From Actinomycetota bacterium (GTDB taxonomy: Bacteria > Actinomycetota > Actinomycetes > Actinomycetales > Microbacteriaceae): a stretch of 61,653 nt of DNA. A program made the position numbers and the translations under genes. Under the pieces are notes generated by a model. The model did no database searches. It was not told the origin of the DNA and was given only the letters and a program-made list of their open reading frames with translations. This document shows, in pieces, positions 1-8,525 of this stretch; the stretch's first letter is position 1, and every line of letters begins with the position of its first letter. Location: contig JAAFHT010000005.1 in assembly GCA_013297625.1 (NCBI GenBank), positions 1 through 61,653 of the forward strand, read 5' to 3'.

Positions 1-207
1 CCACTCTTCGCCCGCCGCCGGGCTGCGGGGGTCGATGCCCTTGTACGCGCATGCGGCCTCCACCCACGCGGGCGCTGCCGCGAGAGTTGACGCGCGCACG
101 GCACCCAACAGTGCGCGGCGCTCGCTGATCGACATGCGCACCCATCGCTCGGCGCCCTGACGCAGGGCACGCAACGACGGTTCGAACTCGGCGATCGTGG
201 CAGGCAC
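1..207 (-). CDS. aldehyde dehydrogenase-like protein, N-terminal fragment
   Basis: Sixty-nine codons are visible, from a GTG at 207 to the window edge, so the gene is cut by the window and not broken. A strong ribosome binding site (AGGAGG, 6 nt before the GTG) fixes the start. The fragment contains RWVRMSISERRALL, a helix typical of aldehyde dehydrogenase N-termini, and ends with KGIDPRSPAAGEEW, which resembles the opening of the long actinobacterial aldehyde dehydrogenase-like proteins. The catalytic Cys and Glu lie outside the window, so the function is an inference from the N-terminus only. Confidence 0.6.
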   Translation of the reverse strand, partial: MPATIAEFEPSLRALRQGAERWVRMSISERRALLGAVRASTLAAAPAWVEAACAYKGIDPRSPAAGEEW

Positions 208-210
208 GAG

Positions 211-220
211 GGTCCTCCTG
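211..220 (-). promoter_or_regulatory. Shine-Dalgarno site of the aldehyde dehydrogenase-like gene
   Basis: CAGGAGGACC on the minus strand sits just before the GTG at 207 and decides that start. Confidence 0.8.
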
Positions 221-278
221 TGGCTGTTCGGCGGTGAACGAGGTAGCAGACTGACGATACTCCCGCTGGGCGGCAGGA

Positions 279-932
279 CTACACGCCGAGCAGGGCGCGC
301 AACTCGTGCACATCGTGGGCGACGGCTCGAGCGTGCGTGAACTCCGACGGTTCGCCATAACCCCACGACACCGCGATGGTCGGGATGCCGTGGGCGGCCG
401 CGCCCTCAACGTCGTGCACGCGGTCGCCGATCATGACGGGGCGCGTGAGGTCAGCATCCATTGCCCGCAATCGCACGAGGGCCTCGGCGACGACATCGGC
501 CTTGGCGCTGCGCACTTCGTCGGCCGAGGCGCCCGTGATGATGTCGAAGTGCTCGGCAATCGTGAAGTGCTCGAGCATGAGCGTGGCCGGCACTTCGGGC
601 TTCGAGGTCGCGAGGCTGAGCGGGATGCCCGCCGCGGCGATATCGCGCACCAACTCCCCCATTCCCGGGTACAGGGTGGCGTCGTAAGCCCCACGGTCGA
701 GGTAGCGCTCCCGATAGACCTCGAGGGCACGCTCACGCTCGGCCAGGGTCATGCCGGCGCGGTCGCGAAACGAGTCGAGGATCGGCGGGCCGACGTACTT
801 CAGCAGCTCGTCGTGCGACGGAACGGGCCGCCCGAGAACCTCAAAGGTGTACGCGAGCGTGTCGGTTATTCCCGGCGCCGAATCGGTCACCGTGCCATCG
901 AGGTCGAGCAAGATCGCGGTGTGATGGTGCAC
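279..932 (-). CDS. HAD-family phosphatase, phosphoglycolate phosphatase-like
   Basis: A 217-residue haloacid dehalogenase-superfamily hydrolase. Motif I is DLDGT at residues 10-14 (nucleophile Asp10, acid/base Asp12). TSKP at 109-112 is motif II, Lys144 motif III, and GDRVHD at 169-174 motif IV. The helical cap between motifs I and II (about 20-90) and the overall length fit the Gph/PGP branch, which dephosphorylates 2-phosphoglycolate or similar small phosphates. The true substrate cannot be read from sequence. An open frame continues upstream into the next gene, but a TACGCT -10 box 6 nt before the GTG at 932 supports this start. There is no signal peptide, so it is cytoplasmic. It lies 58 nt downstream of the surface-protein gene. 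Confidence 0.85.
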   Translation of the reverse strand: MHHHTAILLDLDGTVTDSAPGITDTLAYTFEVLGRPVPSHDELLKYVGPPILDSFRDRAGMTLAERERALEVYRERYLDRGAYDATLYPGMGELVRDIAAAGIPLSLATSKPEVPATLMLEHFTIAEHFDIITGASADEVRSAKADVVAEALVRLRAMDADLTRPVMIGDRVHDVEGAAAHGIPTIAVSWGYGEPSEFTHARAVAHDVHELRALLGV

Positions 933-938
933 GGTGTG

Positions 939-944
939 AGCGTA
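939..944 (-). promoter_or_regulatory. -10 box, leaderless promoter of the HAD phosphatase
   Basis: TACGCT on the minus strand, 6 nt before the GTG at 932. No Shine-Dalgarno sequence is present. Confidence 0.6.
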
Positions 945-990
945 GGGCGTGACGGTCGGAGCCTGCTGAGCAGCGGGCGCTGACAGTGGG

Positions 991-3900
991 CTAGCGTGCG
1001 CGCGCTGCCGAGCGTGTGCGGCGCAGGCGCGCCACCGTGACTGCTCCAAGGCCGAGCGCCATGAGAGCCAGCGCAAGAGCCATAGGAGCAACGATGTTGG
1101 CACCCGTGGCCGCGAGATCGAAGTCGTCAGGAAGCGGCAGCGTCGGCAGGTCGAACGCAACGTCGAGGTCGACCAGCTGCTCGTCAGAGACTGACGTGCT
1201 GGCCACGCCAACCCCCGCGAGGCCGGCAGCGGTGATGGTGCGCGAGATCGTTCCGGTCGTCGCATCGTGGTCGGTCACGGTGTAGAGCGCATCGGCTTCG
1301 CACGTCGTCGACTCACCCGGTTCGAGCGTGTCGTCGGCACACGTCACCGAGCCGAAAACGGGGTCGATGATGTGCACACCCGTGAGGGTCGAATTGCCGG
1401 TGTTCGTGACAATGAACACAGCGCGAATCTGATCGCCGGCCTGAGCGGGATCCGTCGTGCCCGGAACCGTGAGGTTGTGGTGGTCGACGACGACACTGAT
1501 CGACGGGGAGAGCGCGACGGTCGCGATCGTCGCGATCGATTCGGTCGCGTTAACCGCTGCACCCCCGAACGGCGGCGTCGCGGTAGCGGTCGCGCCGTTC
1601 GACACGGTTCCCGTGGCCACATCACCAAACGTGACGGTGTGGGTCTCGTCGCCGGCGCACGTGGCGCTCTCGCCGACCTCGAGCGTCGTCGGCACACACG
1701 TGATGGTGCCGCCTTCGGGGTCGTTGACGGTCACGTCGCTGAGGGGCACGTTGCCGGTGTTGGTGACGACGTAGCTCCACGCGATGGTGTTGCCCACCGC
1801 GGCGGCACTCTGGTTCTCGACCGGCGTGACCGTGCCCGAGGTCACGATCGATAGGGCGGGGGCGACCGCGACGGTCGTGACGCTCGCGACGGACTCGCTC
1901 GCGTCGACGGCTGCTCCGGTGACCGGAGCCGTGGCGGATGCGGTGGCCCCGTTGGAGACAGAACCCGTGCCGAGGTCGGCGACAGTGACAGTTCTCGTCG
2001 CGGTTCCCGTGCAGTTCGCGGTCGCGCCAACGGCCAGCGAGGTCGGCACGCACGTGATGGTGCCGCCTTCGGGGTCGTTGACGGTGACGTTGGTGAGGGG
2101 CACGTTGCCGGTGTTGGCGACGACGTAGCTCCAGGCGATGGTGTTGCCGACGGCTGCGGCGGCCTGGTTCTCAACCGGAGTCACGGTGCCCGAGGTCACG
2201 ATCGAGAGGGCGGGAGCGACAGTTACGGTCGTGACGCTCGCGATTGACTCGCTCGCGATGACCGACGCCCCGGTGACGGGAGCCGTGGCGGATGCGGTGG
2301 CACCGTTAGAGACAGAACCCGCTCCGAGGTCGTCGTAGGTGACCGTGTGGGTAGCGTCACCGGTGCAGCTGGCGGTTTCGCCGACCTCGAGGGTCGTCGG
2401 CACACAGGTGATGGTGCCGCCCTCAGGGTCATTAACGGTCACGCTGGTCAGCGGCACGTTGCCGGTGTTGGTGACGACGTAGCTCCAGGCGATGGTGTTG
2501 CCCACGGCTGCGGCGCTTTGGTTCTCGACCGGGGTGACCGTGCCCGAGGTCACGATCGACAAGGCAGGCGCAGCGACAACCGTGGCAATGGTCGCAACCG
2601 ATTCGGTCGAGGTGATAGCCGACGCGCCGAACGGCGGTGTGCCGCTCGCGGTCGCTCCGTTCGCCACGGATCCAACGCCGAGGTCAGCAAGGGTGACGGT
2701 TCTCGTGGCGGTTCCCGTGCAGTTCGCGGTCGCGCCAACCGCAAGAGTGGTCGGCGCGCACGTGATCGTGCCGCCTTCTGGGTCGTTGACGGTGACGCCC
2801 GTCAGCGGCACGTTGCCGGTGTTGGTGACGACGTAGCTCCAGGCGATGGTGTTGCCCACGTTGGCGGCGGCCTGGTTCTCAGCCGGGGCGACCGAGCCCG
2901 AGGTGACGATCGACAGGGCAGGAGCATCCGGAGTGATTGTCGTCGACGTGGTGTTCGAGGTTGAGGTTCGCGCGGAGCTCGAGAGCGAGTCGGTGAATCG
3001 AACGGACGCCGAGTTGGTAACGGCCGGAAGCGCTGTCACCGAGTCGACGACCACGCGGAAGCTCACCGTGACGGATGCTCCTGCCGCGAGCGTTCCGCCC
3101 GCCGAGCTCGACGCTCCGCTGCCAACGCGCACGCGCACCTCGCGAGACCCCGAGTGGTACTCGCCGAGGTCGTCGCCGGACACGTCGGTCATAGTCGTCG
3201 TCGACGAACCCGTCGTAACGGTGATCGAGCCAGGAACGAGCGAGACGCCAACCGGCAGGGCATCGACAACGGAGGACAACGTCGCGGCCCTCGCCCCATT
3301 GTTCGTGGCGACAATCGAGTACTGCAGGGTGTCGCCGAGTCGGGTTTCGGGGCCACCGGTCACATCGGCGACGCTCTTGGTCGTCACGACACACGCACCT
3401 GAGGTCACTGAGACGTCATCGACGAAGTTGCCGTAGGTCGGGTTGCCGTTCGCGCTACTAATGGAGTCGAGCGAGAGGCGCGTCGTGGTCTGGCCCGCGG
3501 GCACCGTGTAGAGACCGGAATAGGTCGTCCAGGTTAGGCCGGTCGACAGGGTCGACTGCAGGGCGAGCACGGGGGCCGCGGCGTCGCCAATGCGAACCTC
3601 TGCCACGTCGACACCCGTGCGGCCGCGGTGCTGCAGTTGCCAGCGAATCGTCTCGCCGGGGGTCGTTGCGAAGTCTTGGAAGAGCTTCGAGCGCTGGTTC
3701 GCGTTGATTTCGGCGAATTGCGAACCCGCCGGCACGGGCACCCCTTGGAAGGGAGCGCGCCAAAACTCAAGCCGGTTGTCGGTCGCGCTGGTCTCCCACC
3801 CCGGAACCGCGGACTCGTCAAAGTTGGTCCAGCTGTTGGCGGCCAGGGTGGGCGTCTCGAACGATCCGTTGATGAAGGCGACGTTCGTGCATGCCGTGGG

Positions 3901-4014
3901 GGCTTGAGTCGCGCTCGAGGGAGCAGAAGGTACACCAACGAGCGCCAGGGCGCTAGCGCTGACGAGGGCCGCCGACATGACGGCACGGCGAAGTTTCGGG
4001 TAGGTGATCTGCAT
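991..4014 (-). CDS. secreted surface protein with tandem repeat domains and LAATG sorting signal
   Basis: A 1007-residue protein. Residues 1-36 form a signal peptide (KLRR, then a hydrophobic stretch, cleavage near SSATQA). About 44-205 is a jelly-roll-like domain opening with INGSFETP. About 208-362 is a TIGR01451/DUF11-type beta-sandwich. Four nearly identical 118-residue DUF7507-like domains follow (about 363-834, each starting PALSIVTSG) and then one diverged copy (about 835-955). The C-terminus has LAATG at 967-971, a hydrophobic helix and an Arg-rich tail, the layout of a wall-anchored protein; LAXTG is the signal read by class E sortases (family knowledge). No sortase gene is in the window. 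ATG 4014 is preferred because GGGAG lies 11 nt upstream; ATG 4032 would add six residues. Probably a cell-wall stalk or adhesin; the ligand is unknown. Confidence 0.85.
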   Translation of the reverse strand: MQITYPKLRRAVMSAALVSASALALVGVPSAPSSATQAPTACTNVAFINGSFETPTLAANSWTNFDESAVPGWETSATDNRLEFWRAPFQGVPVPAGSQFAEINANQRSKLFQDFATTPGETIRWQLQHRGRTGVDVAEVRIGDAAAPVLALQSTLSTGLTWTTYSGLYTVPAGQTTTRLSLDSISSANGNPTYGNFVDDVSVTSGACVVTTKSVADVTGGPETRLGDTLQYSIVATNNGARAATLSSVVDALPVGVSLVPGSITVTTGSSTTTMTDVSGDDLGEYHSGSREVRVRVGSGASSSAGGTLAAGASVTVSFRVVVDSVTALPAVTNSASVRFTDSLSSSARTSTSNTTSTTITPDAPALSIVTSGSVAPAENQAAANVGNTIAWSYVVTNTGNVPLTGVTVNDPEGGTITCAPTTLAVGATANCTGTATRTVTLADLGVGSVANGATASGTPPFGASAITSTESVATIATVVAAPALSIVTSGTVTPVENQSAAAVGNTIAWSYVVTNTGNVPLTSVTVNDPEGGTITCVPTTLEVGETASCTGDATHTVTYDDLGAGSVSNGATASATAPVTGASVIASESIASVTTVTVAPALSIVTSGTVTPVENQAAAAVGNTIAWSYVVANTGNVPLTNVTVNDPEGGTITCVPTSLAVGATANCTGTATRTVTVADLGTGSVSNGATASATAPVTGAAVDASESVASVTTVAVAPALSIVTSGTVTPVENQSAAAVGNTIAWSYVVTNTGNVPLSDVTVNDPEGGTITCVPTTLEVGESATCAGDETHTVTFGDVATGTVSNGATATATPPFGGAAVNATESIATIATVALSPSISVVVDHHNLTVPGTTDPAQAGDQIRAVFIVTNTGNSTLTGVHIIDPVFGSVTCADDTLEPGESTTCEADALYTVTDHDATTGTISRTITAAGLAGVGVASTSVSDEQLVDLDVAFDLPTLPLPDDFDLAATGANIVAPMALALALMALGLGAVTVARLRRTRSAARAR
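1511..2926 (-). repeat. four tandem 354-bp repeats inside the surface-protein gene
   Basis: The anchor CCCGAGG begins at 1835, 2189, 2543 and 2897 on the plus strand, exactly 354 bp (118 codons) apart. Flanking DNA is highly conserved between copies, for example the GGGTCGTTGACGGT block. Similarity at the DNA level, not only in protein, points to recent duplication or ongoing gene conversion. Confidence 0.9.
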
Positions 4015-4149
4015 GGTGGGTCGGGCTCCCATTGGGTATGGCAGACCTGAAGGGTATCCACTAAACCTGAGCGCACATAACCCTCATCAGGCAATTCTGT
4101 GCTGATCGACGCACCCCAAAACAGGGGGGCATCGTCTCGGGCCGAGTGT

Positions 4150-4845
4150 CTAGAACAAGCGTGCGATGCCGTCGTCGAGGCCTCGCATCGCGTCGTAATC
4201 GAGCAGCAGGCAGCGGATTCCACGGTCTTCGGCGAGTGTGCGGGCTTGCGGCGCGATCTCTTGCGCGGCAAAGACGCCGGCGACGGGCGCGAGCAGCGGG
4301 TCGCGATTCATGAGTTCGAGGTAGCGCGTCAATTGCTCGACGCCGTCGATGCCGCCCCGCCGCTTGATCTCGACGGCGACGGATGCTCCGCTCGCGTCAC
4401 GCGCCAGAATGTCGACCGGCCCGATCGCCGTCATGTACTCGCGGCGCACGAGCGCGTACCCCTCGCCGAGCAGCTCGATGTGCTCGGCGAGCAGCTTCTG
4501 CAAGTGCGCTTCGACGCCGTCTTTCTGCAGACCGGGGTCAACGCCGAGCTCGTGGGCCGAGTCGTGCAGAACCTCGTGGATGCTCACGACTAGTAAGTCA
4601 GCAGTCTTCGCGTGGGTGACGCGCCACAGCTCGAGCACGCCAGCCTCGCGCTGGTCGTCGTCGGGTTCATCGACGACGAGGGTGCACGGCGGGCTCATCC
4701 AGTTGAGCGGCTTGTAGCTCAGCGCATCGGCGTGCACGAGCAGGCTGCCGTCGCTCTTGTGAATGAGCAGGCGCGTCGCGAGTGGCAGGTGCGCACTGAG
4801 TCGACCCGCGTAGTCGACGGAGCAGCGGGCGATGACGAGGCGCAT
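4150..4845 (-). CDS. nucS: mismatch-specific endonuclease NucS/EndoMS
   Basis: A 231-residue protein matching the NucS family in length and sequence ([16 protein letters not shown] at the N-terminus). The RecB-like nuclease core has GPVD (Asp145) and VEIKR (Glu159, Lys161), the catalytic D-ExK set. The protein ends in ...ARLF, the C-terminal motif by which NucS docks on the sliding clamp (family knowledge). NucS cuts both strands at G-T, G-G and T-T mismatches and replaces MutS/MutL repair in many actinobacteria. A TAGGCT -10 box 6 nt before the ATG suggests a leaderless message of its own, although it follows the SDR gene by only 23 nt. In mycobacteria nucS sits near atpC; here the neighbours are unrelated. 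Confidence 0.95.
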   Translation of the reverse strand: MRLVIARCSVDYAGRLSAHLPLATRLLIHKSDGSLLVHADALSYKPLNWMSPPCTLVVDEPDDDQREAGVLELWRVTHAKTADLLVVSIHEVLHDSAHELGVDPGLQKDGVEAHLQKLLAEHIELLGEGYALVRREYMTAIGPVDILARDASGASVAVEIKRRGGIDGVEQLTRYLELMNRDPLLAPVAGVFAAQEIAPQARTLAEDRGIRCLLLDYDAMRGLDDGIARLF

Positions 4846-4851
4846 CTGCTC

Positions 4852-4857
4852 AGCCTA
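4852..4857 (-). promoter_or_regulatory. -10 box, leaderless promoter of nucS
   Basis: TAGGCT on the minus strand, 6 nt before the ATG at 4845, in the 23-nt gap after the SDR gene. Confidence 0.6.
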
Positions 4858-4868
4858 GGGCGGTGGAG

Positions 4869-5690
4869 CTAGCCCCAGAGGCCGGGGCGCCGCTCTTCCG
4901 CGGTCGCGTTGCCGCCGTCGACGACGAGCAGCTGGCCCGTGATGTAGCTCGCACCCGGCGAGGCGAGCCACGCGATCGCGCTCGCGATTTCGTCGGGCCG
5001 GCCGCTGCGCCCGAGCGGAACGAGCTCGCCCTCTTCAGCCTCCTGCGGCAATTGCGATCCGGTCGCGATCCAGCCCGGCGCGACCGCGTTGACCGTGATG
5101 CCCGCACGAGCCTCGTCCACGGCGAGCCCGCGCGTGAAGCCGAGAACCCCGGCCTTTGCCGTGGCATAGCCGAGGTCGTCGCGCGCGGCCTGCACCGCGC
5201 CCGTTGTCGACGCAACCGTGACGATGCGACCCCAGCCTGTGGCGCGCATGGCGGGCACGACGGCCCGCGTCACGAGAAACACGCTCGTCAAGTTCACGTC
5301 GACCGCGCTGCGCCACTCGTCGACACTCATCTCAATGTCACCGCGCGGCATCTCTTCGCCCGTCGCGACCATCCCAGCGTTGTTGACGAGGATGCTCAGG
5401 GCACCCACCGCCTCGACCGCAGCCGCCACGGCGCTCGTCGCGCCCTGCTCAGTCTCGAGCCGCGCCACGACCCCGTGCGCCTCGAACCCCTGTGACCGCA
5501 ACTCGGCTACGCGCTCGTCGATGCGCGAGGTCGTGGCGCTCATCACCACGCGAGCTCCGCGCTCGGCGAGTGCGCGGGCGGTGGCGAAGCCGATGCCCGA
5601 GGCAGATCCGCACCCCGTGACGAGGGCCGCGCGGCCCGTCAGGTCGAGATCGGCGGGCAGAGCCGGGCGTGCGGAGGCGGAGCTCGTCAT
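4869..5690 (-). CDS. SDR-family oxidoreductase, FabG-like
   Basis: A 273-residue classical short-chain dehydrogenase. The nucleotide-binding motif TGCGSASGIG is at 25-34 and NNAG at 103-106; the catalytic Ser161, Tyr175 and Lys179 (YATAK) are all present, and the C-terminal ITGQLLVVDGG is typical. It should oxidise an alcohol or reduce a keto group using NAD(P)(H); the substrate is unknown. It lies 9 nt after the MFS gene, but a TAGGCT -10 box 6 nt before its ATG indicates an internal leaderless promoter as well. Confidence 0.85.
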   Translation of the reverse strand: MTSSASARPALPADLDLTGRAALVTGCGSASGIGFATARALAERGARVVMSATTSRIDERVAELRSQGFEAHGVVARLETEQGATSAVAAAVEAVGALSILVNNAGMVATGEEMPRGDIEMSVDEWRSAVDVNLTSVFLVTRAVVPAMRATGWGRIVTVASTTGAVQAARDDLGYATAKAGVLGFTRGLAVDEARAGITVNAVAPGWIATGSQLPQEAEEGELVPLGRSGRPDEIASAIAWLASPGASYITGQLLVVDGGNATAEERRPGLWG

Positions 5691-5696
5691 GCGGGG

Positions 5697-5702
5697 AGCC
5701 TA
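5697..5702 (-). promoter_or_regulatory. -10 box of the SDR gene, overlapping the upstream stop codon
   Basis: TAGGCT on the minus strand, 6 nt before the ATG at 5690. Its first three bases are the TAG stop codon of the MFS gene. Confidence 0.55.
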
Positions 5703-7004
5703 CGCGCGAGCATCCGTCGCGGAAGGGTCGGAGTCTTGGACCTCTGCCGCCGTTGACGACGGCACTTGATCATCGGCTCTCTTCGCAGCCGCTGTCGCGG
5801 CTGCGCCCGTCTCGCGCGCTGCCGGAACCGCGAAGAAGGCGACGGCGATGAGGACGAGAACGACCCAGAACGACGTGAGCAAGCCCACCGCTTCACCGAG
5901 CACGCCAATGAGGGGAGGCCCGACAAGGAAGGCGAAGTAGCCGACCGTCGCGACGGCCGACACGCGGGCGGCAGCCTTGGCGGGGTCGTCCGCCGCGGCC
6001 GACATGCCGACGGGGAAGCCGAGCGAGGCGCCGAGACCCCAGGCGACGATGCCGATCGCCGCCGCGACGGGCGAGTCGACCGTGATGAGCAGCGCGAGGC
6101 CCGCCATCGCGAGAATCGCTGATCCGCGGAGCACCGGAACCCGACCGTACCGGTCGAGCACCCACACGCCGCCGATGCGTCCGGCCGTCATGGCGACCGC
6201 GAACAGAGTGAAGGCGAGGGCGCCCGTCGCTTCGTCGGCGCCGCGGTCATCGACGATCGCGAGCGCGAGCCAGTCGTTCGCCGACCCTTCGGCGAAGGCC
6301 ATGCCCAGAACGATGAGCCCGATGAGCAGGGTGCGGGGCTCGCGCCAAATGCTCATGCGCTCGCCGAAGGTTGAGCGGCCCGGCCCGTCACCATCGTCAT
6401 CGAGCCCCGGAAGCGCCCGGTTCTTGGGCAAGTACCGCACGACGACGAGTGTGGCGATGCCGAGCACGATCGCCATGACCGTTGCGTGCACATCGACACG
6501 AATGCCGAGCGCGCTGACGCCGGCGGCAATGCCCGCCCCCGTGATCGTGCCAATGCTCCACGAGGCGTGGAACCACGGCATGATGCTGCGACCTTGCGCT
6601 TGCTCGACTCCGGCCCCCTCGACGTTCTGGGCGACGTCGGTAATGCCGTTGGCAGCCCCGAAGAAGGCGAGCGCGACGAAAGTGACTCCAAAGCTCTGCA
6701 GGGTTTCGGCACCGAAACCCATGATGGCGAGCGCCACGAGGCTCGTGAGCAGTGCGACAAGAATCGTTGTGCGTGACCCGATACGGGCGATGATGTGCGA
6801 CGAGGCGAGCAACCCGATGATCGAGCCGCCCGCCATTCCCATAATGAGAAAGCCGAATTCGTCGGTGCGCACGTCGAGCGCATCGCGAACCGCCGGGGTG
6901 CGGGCGAACCACGTGGCCATCGCCAAGCCGTTGATCGCGAAGACCACGAAGACGGCGATGCGCCAGGCCGACAACGACGGGCGAGTGCCTGTAGAGATGG
7001 TCAC
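5700..7004 (-). CDS. MFS transporter, sugar permease/YbjJ-like
   Basis: A 434-residue major facilitator with about twelve hydrophobic segments. The first half contains GLAMATWFARTPAVRD, a loop typical of the YbjJ/FucP-like branch, and a helix-rich NGITDVAQNVEG segment. The central cytoplasmic loop (PKNRALPGLDDDGDG) separates the two six-helix bundles. The tail after the last helix is Ala-rich and charged. Substrate not predictable. The GTG at 7004 is chosen because GAAAGG precedes it at normal spacing; the open frame extends 14 codons further without a site. Divergent from ktrB, with 156 nt between them. Confidence 0.8.
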   Translation of the reverse strand: MTISTGTRPSLSAWRIAVFVVFAINGLAMATWFARTPAVRDALDVRTDEFGFLIMGMAGGSIIGLLASSHIIARIGSRTTILVALLTSLVALAIMGFGAETLQSFGVTFVALAFFGAANGITDVAQNVEGAGVEQAQGRSIMPWFHASWSIGTITGAGIAAGVSALGIRVDVHATVMAIVLGIATLVVVRYLPKNRALPGLDDDGDGPGRSTFGERMSIWREPRTLLIGLIVLGMAFAEGSANDWLALAIVDDRGADEATGALAFTLFAVAMTAGRIGGVWVLDRYGRVPVLRGSAILAMAGLALLITVDSPVAAAIGIVAWGLGASLGFPVGMSAAADDPAKAAARVSAVATVGYFAFLVGPPLIGVLGEAVGLLTSFWVVLVLIAVAFFAVPAARETGAAATAAAKRADDQVPSSTAAEVQDSDPSATDARA

Positions 7005-7160
7005 GACGGCCTTTCGAGAGGGGATGCTCGCGCAGGGCAGGCGCACGCACCGTGTTGCCCAACGCTAACAGCCGGGTTCGCCGTCACTTCAGTGCGGCTC
7101 GCCACCGCTCTGGGGCTCAGATGAACTTGCGTCTTGCGGGCAAAAGACTAGAGTCTGCGG
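7005..7160. other. divergent intergenic region between MFS transporter and ktrB
   Basis: A 156-bp spacer that holds the ktrB promoter at its right end and the MFS ribosome binding site at its left end. I see no convincing RNA structure or riboswitch in it. Confidence 0.5.
7127..7154 (+). promoter_or_regulatory. -35/-10 promoter of ktrB, leaderless
   Basis: TTGCGT (7127-7132), a 16-bp spacer and TAGAGT (7149-7154). The -10 ends 6 nt before the GTG at 7161. One of the clearest complete promoters in the window. Confidence 0.65.
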
Positions 7161-8525
7161 GTGCCTCTTACGAGGGCGCCCCAGAGACGCTCGCAACAAC
7201 GAATTCGGCTGAGCCCGCCCCAGGCGGTCGTCATCGCCTTCTTCACGGCTATCGTCGTGTGCACCTTTTTGTTGTCGCTACCCATCGCGCACGCGCCCGG
7301 CGTTGAGGTCACGTTTCTCGAGGCTGCGTTCACGGCCGTCTCTGCCGTATGTGTGACGGGCCACATCGTCGTCGATACCGCGACCGTCTGGTCGCCGTTC
7401 GGGCACGCCGTGATCGTGGCCTTCATTCAGATCGGTGGCTTGGGCATCATGCTCGTCGCCTCGCTCATCGGTCTCGCGTTGCTCCGCAAGATTTCGCTGC
7501 GCGGGCGCATGATCGCGGGCACCGAGAACCGCGCAGTGACGACGGGCGATGCGTCGCGACTGGCGCGCGGCATTTTGCTCACCTCGCTCGTGATCGAAGC
7601 GATCGTCGCGATGATTCTCACGCTGCAGTTTTGGCTGTCGTATGGCGTTGAGCTGCCGACGGCGTTCGGCCGGGGAGTGTTTCTGGCCATCTCGTCGTTT
7701 AACAACGCTGGCTTCGCGCCCTTCAGCGACAACATGATCGGCTTCGCCACTGACCCCGTCGTTGTGCTGCCGCTGTGTATCGCGACGATTCTGGGCGGCC
7801 TCGGTTTTCCGGTGCTGTTGCAGCTGCGGCGCGAGCTACGCCGCCCCCTGCACTGGACGATGAATACCAACCTCGTGCTTGCGATGACGGCGTTGTTGCT
7901 CGTGCTCGGCACCGTCATGATTGCGCTCTTCGAGTGGAACAACGGCGCGACGATCGGCGAGATGTCGCCGATCGATCGGGTGCTCGTCTCGTTTTTCCAC
8001 TCGGTGCAAGCGCGCACGGCTGGCTTTAATTCTGTCGACATCGGCCAGCTTGAGCCCGAGACGCTTTTGGGTCTCGACGTGCTCATGTTCATTGGTGGCG
8101 GGCCCGCCGGCACCGCGGGCGGCATCAAGGTGACGACCTTCGCGGTGTTGCTCTTCATCATCATCACCGAGTTGCGCGGTGAGGGTGCGGTCAACATCTT
8201 CGGCAAGCGCCTCTCGCGCGCCGTGCACCGCGAGGCGATCACCATCACGCTGCTCTCGATGGCCGCGGTCATGAGTGCCACGATCGCGCTCTTGATGATG
8301 ACCCACCTCGATCTTGATGTTCTGCTGTTCGAAGTGGTCTCGGCCTTCGCGACAGTGGGCCTCAGTACGGGCATTACGGCGAGCCTTCCGCCCGCCGGGC
8401 AGATCATTCTCATGGTGCTCATGTTCTTGGGCCGTCTCGGCCCCCTTACGCTCGGCACCGCCCTGGTGCTGCGGCAACGCAAGGTGCTCTACGAGCTTCC
8501 GAAAGAAAGGCCCGTCATTGGGTAA
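7161..8525 (+). CDS. ktrB: potassium uptake channel subunit, TrkH/KtrB family
   Basis: A 454-residue membrane protein with the four membrane-pore-membrane repeats of the SKT superfamily. The four selectivity-filter glycines are visible in VCVTGHI, FNNAGFAP, ARTAGFNS and ATVGLSTG. The gate-loop region GGGPAGTAGGIKVTT in the third repeat is intact. KtrB imports K+ (with Na+ in some species) when joined to the cytoplasmic KtrA ring. It is shorter than Gram-negative TrkH, as is usual for KtrB. The GTG start is supported by the leaderless promoter. The stop codon overlaps the start of the partner gene, so the two are translationally coupled. Confidence 0.92.
   Translation: MPLTRAPQRRSQQRIRLSPPQAVVIAFFTAIVVCTFLLSLPIAHAPGVEVTFLEAAFTAVSAVCVTGHIVVDTATVWSPFGHAVIVAFIQIGGLGIMLVASLIGLALLRKISLRGRMIAGTENRAVTTGDASRLARGILLTSLVIEAIVAMILTLQFWLSYGVELPTAFGRGVFLAISSFNNAGFAPFSDNMIGFATDPVVVLPLCIATILGGLGFPVLLQLRRELRRPLHWTMNTNLVLAMTALLLVLGTVMIALFEWNNGATIGEMSPIDRVLVSFFHSVQARTAGFNSVDIGQLEPETLLGLDVLMFIGGGPAGTAGGIKVTTFAVLLFIIITELRGEGAVNIFGKRLSRAVHREAITITLLSMAAVMSATIALLMMTHLDLDVLLFEVVSAFATVGLSTGITASLPPAGQIILMVLMFLGRLGPLTLGTALVLRQRKVLYELPKERPVIG

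Noticed and set aside
1511-2926. The 354-bp repeats as a mobile element or CRISPR-like array
   Set aside because: They are in frame, adjacent without spacers, and encode repeated beta-sandwich domains of one protein.
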